A stretch of 64,000 bases of DNA from Comamonas testosteroni (lineage in GTDB: Bacteria > Pseudomonadota > Gammaproteobacteria > Burkholderiales > Burkholderiaceae_C): the NCBI RefSeq assembly GCF_003569915.1, contig NZ_KZ984455.1, forward strand, positions 40,047-104,046, read 5' to 3'. Made by a program: the position numbers and the translations under genes. Position 1 is the first letter of the stretch. The number at the start of each line of letters is the position of its first letter. Positions 46,257-55,847 of this stretch are shown here, one piece after another. The notes below the pieces were generated by a model. That model saw only the letters and a list, made by a program, of their open reading frames with translations. It did no database searches and had not been told where the DNA came from.

Positions 46257-46478
46257 TCACTCTCCCTGGTTGGCGGGCAGGCGCTCGATCAAGGCATCTA
46301 CGCGGGCGCGGGCGGCCTGCAGGCGCAGGCGCAGCAAATCGCGCTCTTGCGTCAGAGCGATGACCTGGTCGGTGAGCAATGCATTGGTGCGCTGGAGTTC
46401 CTCATGGCGGACCAGCAGACGCTCCACGCGCTCGGCAATGAGATCAAGAGAAGGCTGGGGGGTCATAGACTCTGCCAT
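46257..46478 (-). CDS. ZapB-like coiled-coil protein (TIGR02449-type)
   Basis: 73 residues from ATG 46478, nearly all a heptad-repeat coiled coil (LIAERVERLLVRHEELQRTN, then ALLTDQVIALTQERDLLRLR). The small coiled coil upstream of zapA in many proteobacteria is annotated TIGR02449 or ZapB-like and probably acts at the division septum with ZapA. The frame extends to 46688 but the extra N-terminal part is not coiled-coil and has no ribosome site. Confidence 0.8.
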   Translation of the reverse strand: MAESMTPQPSLDLIAERVERLLVRHEELQRTNALLTDQVIALTQERDLLRLRLQAARARVDALIERLPANQGE

Positions 46479-46732
46479 TGTAGGTCTTGCAGTCCGTAGG
46501 TGGGCATTAATACACACGCAAAACCTGACCAGGGTACATGTTTGACCTTTGTCCGCATGGCGTTGCGGGCCAGAGTCAATCAGTCCTTTGCAGATGAGCG
46601 CCTGATTTTTCACAAAATCGTAGCGCGATACGCTTGCCGCGTCTGCACTAACGGCATTTTTAACGTAAAAAATCGTCACCCGACTCATCCAGACGGAGGA
46701 TGAAGCGTGGATTTACCTCATTACAATGCGCG

Positions 46733-46962
46733 GCTGTTGGTGCTCGAGGAGGCAGGTCTGCCGCCTCAGTTCAACGGGAAGCAGGGAGGAGAGGGCCAGC
46801 ATGACTGGCGGCTCCGAGCCTGCGCTGCCCCCGCAACGGTCGGCGAATGGTGTGCTTAAGCTAAGTTAAGCGTGCACCTTCTTTTCCTTCATGGCCACTG
46901 GCGCATGCGCGCTGGGAAGGCTGGAAAAGAGAGATTTGCCTAGCCCGGATACCGGCCAACAA
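46733..46962 (+). promoter_or_regulatory. Cobalamin (AdoCbl) riboswitch
   Basis: Core elements in order: GGTGCTCGAGG, AACGGGAAGCAGGG, GGCCAGC-GACTGGC hairpin, GCTGCCCCCGCAACGG, GGCCACTG, GGGAAGG and the B12-box-like AGCCCGGATACCGGCC (46942-46957). It heads the btuB-cob cluster, so cobalamin should shut down expression. A TACAAT -10-like box lies at 46722-46727. The 80-base stretch after the aptamer holds the expression platform, with no clear terminator T-run, which favours control of translation initiation. Confidence 0.93.
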
Positions 46963-47044
46963 AGGTGTGCCTGCGCTTGCGCCGGCATTGTGTTGCCCAT
47001 GGCTGGCGGGTAGGCTGGCCGGGGCGTCTTTGTGATTGTTTTCC

Positions 47045-48958
47045 ATGCGTTCCCCATCTTCGCTGCTGCGCGCCACTTCGGCCCAGGCAGCTTCCAGTGC
47101 GCTTGTCTCTTCGGCTTTCGGCGCTGCTTTCGCTTTTCGTCCCACTTTCATCGCTTCTCTAGCATTGCTTGCTGCGGCGGCACAGGCCCAGCAAGTGGCG
47201 TTGGCCGATACGGCCCGCCTGCAGGAGACCGTAGTCACAGCCAACCGTGTGGAGCAGCCGCTGTCCGATCTGGTGGCCGATATGTCCATCGTGGACCGCG
47301 AAACCATAGAGGCCGCCGGTGCGGCAGGCGTGGCCGATGTGCTGGCGCGTCTGCCCGGCATTCAGATGGTGCGCAATGGCGGTGCAGGTTCCACCACCAG
47401 CGTTTATCTGCGCGGTGCGGAAACGCGCTTTACGGCGGTTTATATCGATGGCGTGCGTGTGGACTCCCAGTCCACCGGCGGTGCTTCGTGGCAGGACATT
47501 CCGCTGGAGTCGATTGAGCGCATCGAAGTGCTGCGCGGCCCCGCTGCAGCCGTCTATGGCTCGGACGCAATTGGCGGCGTGATTCAGATTTTTACCAAGA
47601 AGGGTGAGGGAACGCCCACACCTTATGTGGGCCTGGGCTGGGGTAGCCGTGGCACGGTCAAGGCCAAGGCGGGCATCAGCGGCGCTGAGGCGGGCTGGGA
47701 CTATACGCTGGGCGTGTCTCACGCCAGCAGCAATGGTTTTAACGCCAGAACTTCGGCAGGGGCCAATCCTGATGCGGACGGCTATCGCAACAACGCTTTC
47801 AATGGCCGTCTGGGCTATCAGATCACGCCCAATCAGCGCGTGGAGGCGACGGCGCTGACCAGCTATATGAATTCGGGCTATGACACCAGCATGGCCGATG
47901 ACCGCAGCATCTACAAGATGAACACGCTGGGCCTGAACTGGCAGGCCAGGTGGAGCGAGGTTTACAGCACGCGTTTGCAGTACACCCAGTCGCGCGACTT
48001 TTACCAGACCAAGCCTTTGCCTTATGAGACCGATACCCGGTTGCACAACTATCTGTTCCAGAACGAGTGGAAGCTGGGCGCGCAGACCGTGACGGCAGCG
48101 CTGGAGCGCCGCGAAGACAGCATCGTCAACGGCAATATTGACCGCAGCCGCTCGCAGAACGCGCTGGCGCTGGGCTATGGTCTGCATTCGGGCAAGCACA
48201 CGCTGCAGCTCAACGCCCGCCATGACCGCGACAGCGAATTTGGTGGCAATACCACGGGCAGCGCCGCCTATGGCTATGCCTTCATGCCCAACTGGCGCGC
48301 CACGGCGTCTGCAGGCACGGCGTTTCGCGCGCCCACGCTGTACCAGCGTTTCAGCATGTATGGCGACTCCACACTGCAGCCCGAAAAAGGCCGCAATATC
48401 GAGCTGGGTCTGAAATGGGGCCAGGGCAGCAGCAGCTTCTCGGCCACCGTCTATCGCAACAACCTCTCCAACCTCATCAACTATGTGGGTGGCAAAGGCA
48501 GTTGCCCCAGCGTCGCCACATCCGGCCCCAAGGGCGGCTGCTATGCCAACGTGGCCAATGCGCGCTATGAAGGCATCACTTTTGCGGCAACCACCCGCGT
48601 AGGCGTCGTCAATCTGCAAGGCTCGCTGGATTTCCAGAACCCGCGCGATACGGACAAGGACCTGCAACTGGCGCGCCGTGCCAAGCGCTATGCCAATCTG
48701 TCGGCAGACACCCAGCTTGCAGGCTGGAAGCTGGGTGCAGAAATGCAGACCAGCGGCAAGCGCTTTGATGATGCGGCCAACAAGAATGTGCTGGGTGGCT
48801 ACACCTTGTGGAATCTGACTGCGCAAAAGCAGTTGAATCGCCAGTGGAGCCTGGTGGCGCGCATCAACAACCTGACCGACAAGCACTATGAAACTGCCCG
48901 CACCTATGCCACCGAAGGCCGCAGCGGCTATGTGGGCGTGACCTGGACGGGAAACTGA
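47045..48958 (+). CDS. btuB: TonB-dependent cobalamin receptor BtuB
   Basis: 637-residue outer-membrane receptor. A long signal region (FRPTFIASLALLAAAAQAQQ) precedes the TonB box QETVVTANR, the plug domain (about 60-165, ending AAVYGSDAIGGVIQIFTKKG) and a 22-strand barrel ending YVGVTWTGN. Similarity of VVTANRVEQPLSDL to BtuB and the upstream B12 riboswitch set the substrate. ATG 47045 is chosen; TTG 47036 is an alternative. First gene of the cobalamin operon. Confidence 0.93.
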   Translation: MRSPSSLLRATSAQAASSALVSSAFGAAFAFRPTFIASLALLAAAAQAQQVALADTARLQETVVTANRVEQPLSDLVADMSIVDRETIEAAGAAGVADVLARLPGIQMVRNGGAGSTTSVYLRGAETRFTAVYIDGVRVDSQSTGGASWQDIPLESIERIEVLRGPAAAVYGSDAIGGVIQIFTKKGEGTPTPYVGLGWGSRGTVKAKAGISGAEAGWDYTLGVSHASSNGFNARTSAGANPDADGYRNNAFNGRLGYQITPNQRVEATALTSYMNSGYDTSMADDRSIYKMNTLGLNWQARWSEVYSTRLQYTQSRDFYQTKPLPYETDTRLHNYLFQNEWKLGAQTVTAALERREDSIVNGNIDRSRSQNALALGYGLHSGKHTLQLNARHDRDSEFGGNTTGSAAYGYAFMPNWRATASAGTAFRAPTLYQRFSMYGDSTLQPEKGRNIELGLKWGQGSSSFSATVYRNNLSNLINYVGGKGSCPSVATSGPKGGCYANVANARYEGITFAATTRVGVVNLQGSLDFQNPRDTDKDLQLARRAKRYANLSADTQLAGWKLGAEMQTSGKRFDDAANKNVLGGYTLWNLTAQKQLNRQWSLVARINNLTDKHYETARTYATEGRSGYVGVTWTGN

Positions 48959-48962
48959 GGCC

Positions 48963-50372
<1,410 letters not shown>

Positions 50373-50389
50373 GCTTTCCAACGATCACC

Positions 50390-51001
50390 ATGAGTCCCGC
50401 AAGCACATCCAACCCCATCCTGCCGCGCAGCCTGTTTTTGCTGGGCGGCCAGAAAAGTGGCAAATCCCGCCGTGCCGAGCTGCTGGCGCGCCAGTGGCTG
50501 CAGGCCGATAGCCGCCATGAGGCCGCGCTGGTCGCCACCGGTCAGGCCTGGGACGCCGAGATGGTCGAGCGCATTGCGCGCCATCAACGCGACCGCGCCG
50601 AGCGTGTGCCGGGCATGCAGACCATCGAGGAGCCGCGGGATCTGGCCACAATTTTGAGCACACACAGCAGCCCCGAGCGACTGCTGGTCATCGACTGCCT
50701 GACGCTGTGGCTGACCAACTGGCTGATGCCAGTTCATACCGAAGAATCTGAATCAAATCAGCCTCCAGTCCAGGATTGGAATAGGCAGTTAGCTCTCTTT
50801 TTGGAAGCAATCGATCAGGCTGCAGGCCCCATCATCATTGTCGGCAACGAGATCGGTCTGGGCGTGATTCCCATGGGCCGCGAGGTACGCGCCTTTGTCG
50901 ATGCGCTGGGCGTGCTCAACCAGCAAGTCGCTGAGCATTGCGAAAGCGTCACGCTGATGTGCGCGGGCCTGCCGCTGGCTTTGAAAGGAATGCAGCCGTG
51001 A
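50390..51001 (+). CDS. cobU: Adenosylcobinamide kinase / guanylyltransferase
   Basis: 203-residue bifunctional enzyme (CobU/CobP) that phosphorylates adenosylcobinamide and attaches GMP. P-loop LLGGQKSGKSRRAELLA at residues about 16-32, LVIDCLTLWLTNWL, and the C-terminal GNEIGLGVIPMGREVRAFVD signature. A repeat copy encodes about residues 120-138 (NQPPVQDWNRQLALFL), a region variable in length in the family. Its stop overlaps the btuF GTG. Confidence 0.95.
   Translation: MSPASTSNPILPRSLFLLGGQKSGKSRRAELLARQWLQADSRHEAALVATGQAWDAEMVERIARHQRDRAERVPGMQTIEEPRDLATILSTHSSPERLLVIDCLTLWLTNWLMPVHTEESESNQPPVQDWNRQLALFLEAIDQAAGPIIIVGNEIGLGVIPMGREVRAFVDALGVLNQQVAEHCESVTLMCAGLPLALKGMQP
50747..50803 (-). 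repeat. Dispersed repeat copy R11 inside cobU
   Basis: Minus strand: AAAGAGAGCTAACTGCC, centre, TCCTGGACTGGAGGCTGATTTGATTC. In cobU it is read as P-V-Q-D with GTC at 50768-50770, the same phase as in truB and cobD. Confidence 0.8.
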
Positions 51002-51909
51002 AAGCCATGCCAATCAAACGCGGCCTGCTCTCCTTTTTGGTTGCAGCAGCGGGGCTTGTTGCTGGTGCACAAGTGCAAGCCGCCCAGATTACCGATGCAC
51101 GCGGTGTGCAGGTCAGTCTGGCGCAGCCGCCGCAGCGCATTGTCAGCCTGCTGCCTTCGCTGACCGAAAGCCTGTGCGCGCTGGATGCCTGCAAGCGTCT
51201 GGTCGGCGTGGATCGCTATTCCAACTGGCCTGCCCATGTGAAGACCGTGCCCGTGGTGGGCGGCGGGCTGGACCCGAATGTGGAAGCCATCATTGCGCTC
51301 AAGCCTGATCTGGTGCTGGTCTCCACCGCATCGCGGGCCGTGGCGCGGCTGGAGGCGCTGGGCCTGAAAGTCGTGGCGCTTGAGCCGCGCACCCACGCCG
51401 AGGCGCGTGTGGTGATGCAGAAAATCGGCACGCTGCTGCAATTGCCGCCCGCGCAGGGCGCGGACAAAGTCTGGGCCGCGATCGAGGCCGATATGCAGCG
51501 CGCTGCCGACAGCGTACCGGTCGCCATGCGCGGCCAGCGCGTGTACTTTGAAGCCAGCCGTGGCCCGTTTGCGGCCGGTGAGCATTCCTTTATTGGCGAG
51601 ACACTGACTCGATTGCATATGCGCAATGTGATCGAAGCCAAGCTCGGCCCCTTCCCGCGCATCAACCCCGAATATGTGGTCAAGGCCGACCCGGACCTGC
51701 TCATGGCTGGCGAGCGTTCGTGGAAAAGCGATGTGCCCGAGTACCCGGGCTGGGCGCAGATGCGGGCCGTCAAGCAGGGCGCCGTCTGCCGCTTTACACC
51801 CGAGCAGTCTGACGTGCTGGTGCGCCCCGGCCCGCGCATGGCCGAGGCCGCGCACATCATGGCGCAGTGCCTGCAGCGCGTGGCAGCCAAACAGGGCAAG
51901 GCGCAATGA
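50998..51909 (+). CDS. btuF: Cobalamin ABC transporter substrate-binding protein
   Basis: 303-residue periplasmic binding protein of the BtuF/FecB class. Signal peptide GLLSFLVAAAGLVAGAQVQA, then RIVSLLPSLTESLCALDACKRLVGVD and LKPDLVLVST, hallmarks of BtuF-like helical-backbone proteins. GTG 50998 has AAGGA eight bases upstream; ATG 51007 is an alternative. It overlaps cobU by four bases and btuC by four, indicating a tightly coupled operon. Confidence 0.92.
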   Translation: MKAMPIKRGLLSFLVAAAGLVAGAQVQAAQITDARGVQVSLAQPPQRIVSLLPSLTESLCALDACKRLVGVDRYSNWPAHVKTVPVVGGGLDPNVEAIIALKPDLVLVSTASRAVARLEALGLKVVALEPRTHAEARVVMQKIGTLLQLPPAQGADKVWAAIEADMQRAADSVPVAMRGQRVYFEASRGPFAAGEHSFIGETLTRLHMRNVIEAKLGPFPRINPEYVVKADPDLLMAGERSWKSDVPEYPGWAQMRAVKQGAVCRFTPEQSDVLVRPGPRMAEAAHIMAQCLQRVAAKQGKAQ

Positions 51910-52928
51910 GTTCACGCGAATCCCAAGGTCTGGCCGCCCCTTGGCTGCTGCTATGGCTGGCGGTGATTGGCGCGGCGCTGGCCGTGCTGGGTGCGGGCGT
52001 TGGCAGCACGGGTTTTGAGAGCGTGTGGAGGGCCCGTACCGACCCGCTGGCCTGGCAGATCGTGATGGATATTCGCCTGCCGCGCACCGTGGGTGCCTTG
52101 CTCGCTGGCGGCCTGCTGGGTCTGGCCGGGGCGATAGCGCAGGGCGTGTTTCGCAATCCACTGGCTGACCCCTATCTGCTGGGCAGTGCCTCGGGCGCAT
52201 CGCTGGGAGTGGCGCTGGCCATGGCGGCGCTGGGCGCATCGCCTTTTGCGCTGGCCGGGCTGGCGCGCTGGGGCGTCACGGGCGCGGCCTTCATGGGGGC
52301 GGTGCTGGCCGTGGTGCTTACGCTGGCGCTGGCCAAGGGCGTGCACAACACCATGCGCCTGCTGCTGGCCGGTGTGGTGGTAGGCGTGGTGCTGGGCGCG
52401 GCGTCGTCGCTGGTGCTGCTGATGAACCCGGACATCATGCAGGCCATGCAGTCCTTCATGCTGGGTAGCACCGCCTTTGTGGGCTGGAGCGCCTGCGCGC
52501 TGATGCTGTGGGTGCTGCTGCCCACGCTGGCCCTGGCCTGGAGCCTGAGCCGCGTGCTCGATGGCTTGGCGCTGGGCGAGGCCACGGCCCATAGCCTGGG
52601 CCTGCCGCTGGCACCACTGCGCCTGTTGCTGATTGTGCTGCTGGCCCTGGCCACGGGCACGGCGGTGGCGCAGACGGGCTTGATTGCCTTTGTGGGTCTG
52701 GCCGCGCCGCATCTGGTGCGCTCCATGGTGCGCGCGCTGCACCGCTGGCTGCTGGTGCTCAGCAGCTTGATGGGCGCAGTGCTGCTGCTGGCCGCCGATC
52801 TGCTGGCACGCTGGCTGATGGCCCCGCAGGAGCTGCCAATTGGCGTGCTCACTGCCGTGCTGGGCGGCAGCTATCTGCTGTGGCTGATGCACCGCCGTGG
52901 CGCGCTGCAAGGCGGGGAGGGCGCATGA
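51906..52928 (+). CDS. btuC: Cobalamin ABC transporter permease (FecCD family)
   Basis: 340-residue permease with about ten membrane helices. Family motifs DIRLPRTVGALLAGGLLGLA and FRNPLADPYLLGSASGASLG near the N-terminus; the cytoplasmic coupling region FVGLAAPHLVRSM is at about 275. The BtuC dimer forms the channel for corrinoid import. ATG 51906 lies in an ATGA overlap with btuF. Confidence 0.94.
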   Translation: MSSRESQGLAAPWLLLWLAVIGAALAVLGAGVGSTGFESVWRARTDPLAWQIVMDIRLPRTVGALLAGGLLGLAGAIAQGVFRNPLADPYLLGSASGASLGVALAMAALGASPFALAGLARWGVTGAAFMGAVLAVVLTLALAKGVHNTMRLLLAGVVVGVVLGAASSLVLLMNPDIMQAMQSFMLGSTAFVGWSACALMLWVLLPTLALAWSLSRVLDGLALGEATAHSLGLPLAPLRLLLIVLLALATGTAVAQTGLIAFVGLAAPHLVRSMVRALHRWLLVLSSLMGAVLLLAADLLARWLMAPQELPIGVLTAVLGGSYLLWLMHRRGALQGGEGA

Positions 52929-53716
52929 GCGAAATCCAACAAGCTGCGCTGCAAGTTTCAAAGCTGCAGGTTCATCTGGGCGAGCGTGAAGTGCTGCGCC
53001 AGATTGATTTGCGCATCGCCCCCGCGCGCTGGACGGCGATTGTTGGCCCCAACGGTGCGGGCAAATCCACCTTGCTGCGCGCCTTGGCGGGTATGAAGGC
53101 CGGTCACCAGCGCCAGAGTGGGCAGGTGCTGCTGCAAGGCCGCGCACTGGACAGCTGGAGCAGCCGCGAACGCGCCAGGGCGCTGGCCTGGCTGGGCCAG
53201 AACCAGGCGGTGGCTGGTGAGATGTCGGTGTATGACGTGGTCATGCTGGGCCGCTTGCCACACCAGGGCTGGCTGGCCCCGGCCAGCGCAGCCGACCATG
53301 CAGCCGTGGAGCAGGCCCTGCGCCAGACACATGGCTGGGACTGGCGCAGCCGCAGTCTGGGTGAGTTGTCAGGCGGCGAGCGCCAGCGCGTGCTGCTGGC
53401 CCGGGCGCTGGCCGTGCAGGCACAGGTGCTGCTGATGGACGAGCCACTGGCCAATTTGGACCCGCCGCACCAGACCGACTGGATGCTGACCGCACGCGCT
53501 CTGGTGCAGCAGGGCGTCACCGTGGTCAGCGTGCTGCATGAGCTGTCGTTTGCCTTGCTGGCCGACGAGATGGTGATCATGCAGGATGGCCGCGTGGTTC
53601 AGCACGGCGCTTGCGCCGATCCGGCCACGCACCGTGCGCTGGAAGCCGTGTTTGAGCATCGCATTCAGGTCAAGGCGCTGGACGGCCACTGGCTGGCCCT
53701 GCCGCGCTTGAGCTGA
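52925..53716 (+). CDS. btuD: Cobalamin ABC transporter ATP-binding protein
   Basis: 263-residue ATPase. Walker A GPNGAGKST (about residues 42-50), signature LSGGERQRVLLARAL, Walker B VLLMDEPLANLD and switch histidine VLHELSF. ATGA overlap with btuC. Together with btuF and btuC it forms a complete type II importer that receives corrinoid from BtuB via BtuF. Confidence 0.94.
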   Translation: MSEIQQAALQVSKLQVHLGEREVLRQIDLRIAPARWTAIVGPNGAGKSTLLRALAGMKAGHQRQSGQVLLQGRALDSWSSRERARALAWLGQNQAVAGEMSVYDVVMLGRLPHQGWLAPASAADHAAVEQALRQTHGWDWRSRSLGELSGGERQRVLLARALAVQAQVLLMDEPLANLDPPHQTDWMLTARALVQQGVTVVSVLHELSFALLADEMVIMQDGRVVQHGACADPATHRALEAVFEHRIQVKALDGHWLALPRLS

Positions 53717-53720
53717 CCGA

Positions 53721-53775
53721 TTTTTGATTGTTTTTGCCTTCTAGTCCTTATTGGATATACGCGAGCAGCTATGAA
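53721..53775 (-). repeat. Dispersed repeat copy R10 containing the cobO start codon
   Basis: Minus strand: TTCATAGCTGCTCGCG, centre, AATAAGGACTAGAAGGC. On the plus strand the terminal arm reads CAGCTATGAA, and its ATG (53771) is the cobO start. It fills the btuD-cobO gap. Confidence 0.85.
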
Positions 53776-54340
53776 TATTGAAACCCCACCGACCGAAAAG
53801 CCCTATGAAAAGCCCGAGGGCGAGCGCCGTGGCCTGGTCATCGTCAACACCGGCGACGGCAAGGGCAAGAGCACAGCTGCCTTTGGTCTGGCGTTTCGCG
53901 CCACAGGCCGTGGCAAGGCCGTCAAGGTCTATCAGTTCATGAAAGTGCCCACGGCCCGCTTTGGCGAGCACCGTCTGGCCGACAAGGTGGGCCTGCCCAT
54001 CGTCGGTTTGGGCGATGGCTTCAGCTGGAAGAGCAAGGACCTGGAACAGTCCGGCCAGCTTGCACGCGATGGCTGGGAACAGGCCAAGGCCGATATTCTT
54101 TCCGGCGAGTACTTTCTCGTGGTGCTCGACGAAATCACCTACCCGCTGATCTACGGCTGGCTGCCGCTGCAGGATGTGCTGGACACGCTGGCGGCCCGCC
54201 CCAAGGATGTGCATGTCTGCCTGACTGGACGCCGCTGCCCGCAGGAAATCATCGACATGGCCGATACGGTGACCGAGATGAAGCTCATCAAGCACGCGTT
54301 TCAGGCCGGTGTTCCCGCCCAGCGCGGCATCGAGGACTGA
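53771..54340 (+). CDS. cobO: Cob(I)yrinic acid a,c-diamide adenosyltransferase
   Basis: 189-residue CobA/CobO/BtuR-type corrinoid adenosyltransferase. The P-loop-like NTGDGKGKSTAAFG at residues about 24-37 binds ATP in the family's reversed orientation; VLDEITYPLIYGWL and LTGRRCPQEIIDMADTVTEM complete the signature. ATG 53771 falls in the end of a dispersed repeat with no good Shine-Dalgarno (GCGAGCAG is the best). Next plausible in-frame ATGs lie beyond the P-loop, so this start is needed. Confidence 0.95.
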   Translation: MNIETPPTEKPYEKPEGERRGLVIVNTGDGKGKSTAAFGLAFRATGRGKAVKVYQFMKVPTARFGEHRLADKVGLPIVGLGDGFSWKSKDLEQSGQLARDGWEQAKADILSGEYFLVVLDEITYPLIYGWLPLQDVLDTLAARPKDVHVCLTGRRCPQEIIDMADTVTEMKLIKHAFQAGVPAQRGIED

Positions 54341-54467
54341 GGCAAAGTATCACCGCAAGATGCTGCGAAGCCGATGCCTTGCCACTTGTGACATAGAACA
54401 GGCCCGCCGGCGGTCTGCCCGCGCAGACTGCAGTCACAGGAATTTACCTGGGCCTTGTTCAAGTCAT

Positions 54468-54947
54468 ATGTCTCACAGCACTGCATCCGTTTCCCGTTAC
54501 AGCCGTCTTGCCGCGCAGATCGCCGCACTGGCTGCATCCAGCGTCATGCTGACTGCCTGCTATGTGGTGCCGGTGCAGCCCGTGCCCGGCGGCCCTGTCC
54601 AGTCACCCGCCGCAGCGGTGGCCAGCGTGGCACCCGTCAATAGCGCGGTGACCTTCAACGCCCGCATGTACCCTGCCAACGACCTGGCGGCCCGCTACGG
54701 CATGGTGCAGGGCACGGTCACCAACGATATGCATGGGCGCGGCATCTTTACCGCAAACATTCTGGGTGAAACCTATACCGGCGAAGCCACGCGCAATGCC
54801 AACAGCGCAAGAGGTGGTGTGGCCAACGGCGTGGGTGCGCGTGGCGGTTGGATGCGCTGCACCTATCAGATGAACTCCAGCACGCTGGGCACAGGCCAGT
54901 GTGAGCTCAACAACGGAGCGCGCTTCACCATGCATGTGGGCAGTTGA
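54468..54947 (+). CDS. Putative lipoprotein in the cobalamin cluster
   Basis: 159 residues; signal with lipobox AASSVMLTACYVVP, so probably an outer-membrane or periplasmic lipoprotein. The mature part has a Pro/Ala linker, then a small beta-rich domain (FNARMYPANDLAARYGMVQG, then GVGARGGWMRCTYQMNSSTL) with two further cysteines. Family not recognised. Located between cobO and bluB on the same strand but with its own 127-base upstream gap and a terminator behind it, so it may be an independent unit. Confidence 0.75.
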   Translation: MSHSTASVSRYSRLAAQIAALAASSVMLTACYVVPVQPVPGGPVQSPAAAVASVAPVNSAVTFNARMYPANDLAARYGMVQGTVTNDMHGRGIFTANILGETYTGEATRNANSARGGVANGVGARGGWMRCTYQMNSSTLGTGQCELNNGARFTMHVGS

Positions 54948-55000
54948 TCGGCCTCACACAGGGTGGGTTAAGCGCTGAGCAGCAAGTAGAAGCTGCGCAA

Positions 55001-55039
55001 AAAAGCACAAGAAGTGACAAAAGGCCTTCTGTGCTTTTT
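55001..55039 (+). terminator. Terminator after the lipoprotein gene
   Basis: AAAAGCACAAGAAG pairs with CTTCTGTGCTTTT (one bulged A), followed by TTTTTG. Confidence 0.8.
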
Positions 55040-55133
55040 GCCGTTTCTGGCCTGAAATCAAGAATGGACGATTGTGTTTTCCGCTAGCGCTTTTTCGCTG
55101 TTGCAAGCCGGTGTGTTGCAGGACAATCAGGCC

Positions 55134-55847
55134 ATGTCAGCACCAGACAAAACTCAGGGTTCGCCCACCATCCCCGCCACGCCTTTTACCGAGGCCGAGC
55201 GAGCCGCCGTCTATCGCGCCATTTATGAGCGCCGGGACATGCGCCACTTTGCGGGCGGTCAGGTCAGTGACGAGGTGCTGCTGCGCCTGCTGCGCGCGGC
55301 CCACCATGCGCCCAGCGTCGGCTTTATGCAACCCTGGCGCTTTATCCGCGTCAGAAATCAAGCACTGCGCCAGCAGATTCACGCGCTGGTCGAGGAAGAA
55401 CGTGTGCGCACCGCCCAGGCACTGGGCGAGCGTGAAGAAGACTTCATGAAGCTCAAGGTGCAGGGCGTGCTGGACGCCGCCGAGGTGCTGGTCGTCGCCA
55501 TGCCGCCGGGCCGCGAAGCGCATATCTTTGGCCGCCGCACCTTGCCCGAGATGGACATCGCCAGCAGCGCCTGCGCGATTCAAAACCTGTGGCTGGCTGC
55601 ACGCGCCGAAGGTCTGGGCATGGGCTGGGTGTCGATTTTTGACCCCGTCGCTCTTGCGCAGTTGCTCAAGATGCCCGAAGGCGCACACCCGCTGGGCGTG
55701 CTGTGTCTGGGCCCAGTGGACGCCTATTACGCCGCGCCCATGCTGCAGCAGGAAAAATGGGCCTGCCGCGCCCCGCTGGAAGACATGCTGATGGACGATG
55801 TCTGGGATGAACATCTGACGCCGGGCCAGACCAAGCCCGTGCCATGA
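55134..55847 (+). CDS. bluB: 5,6-dimethylbenzimidazole synthase BluB
   Basis: 237-residue flavin-destructase of the nitroreductase fold that cleaves FMNH2 with O2 to make the cobalamin lower ligand. FMN-binding signatures RRDMRHFAGG and HHAPSVGFMQPWRFI, and GLGMGWVSIFDP in the C-terminal half. ATG 55134 is chosen; the frame is open to GTG 55074. The O2 requirement implies aerobic lower-ligand synthesis. Stop overlaps cobD by four bases. Confidence 0.93.
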   Translation: MSAPDKTQGSPTIPATPFTEAERAAVYRAIYERRDMRHFAGGQVSDEVLLRLLRAAHHAPSVGFMQPWRFIRVRNQALRQQIHALVEEERVRTAQALGEREEDFMKLKVQGVLDAAEVLVVAMPPGREAHIFGRRTLPEMDIASSACAIQNLWLAARAEGLGMGWVSIFDPVALAQLLKMPEGAHPLGVLCLGPVDAYYAAPMLQQEKWACRAPLEDMLMDDVWDEHLTPGQTKPVP

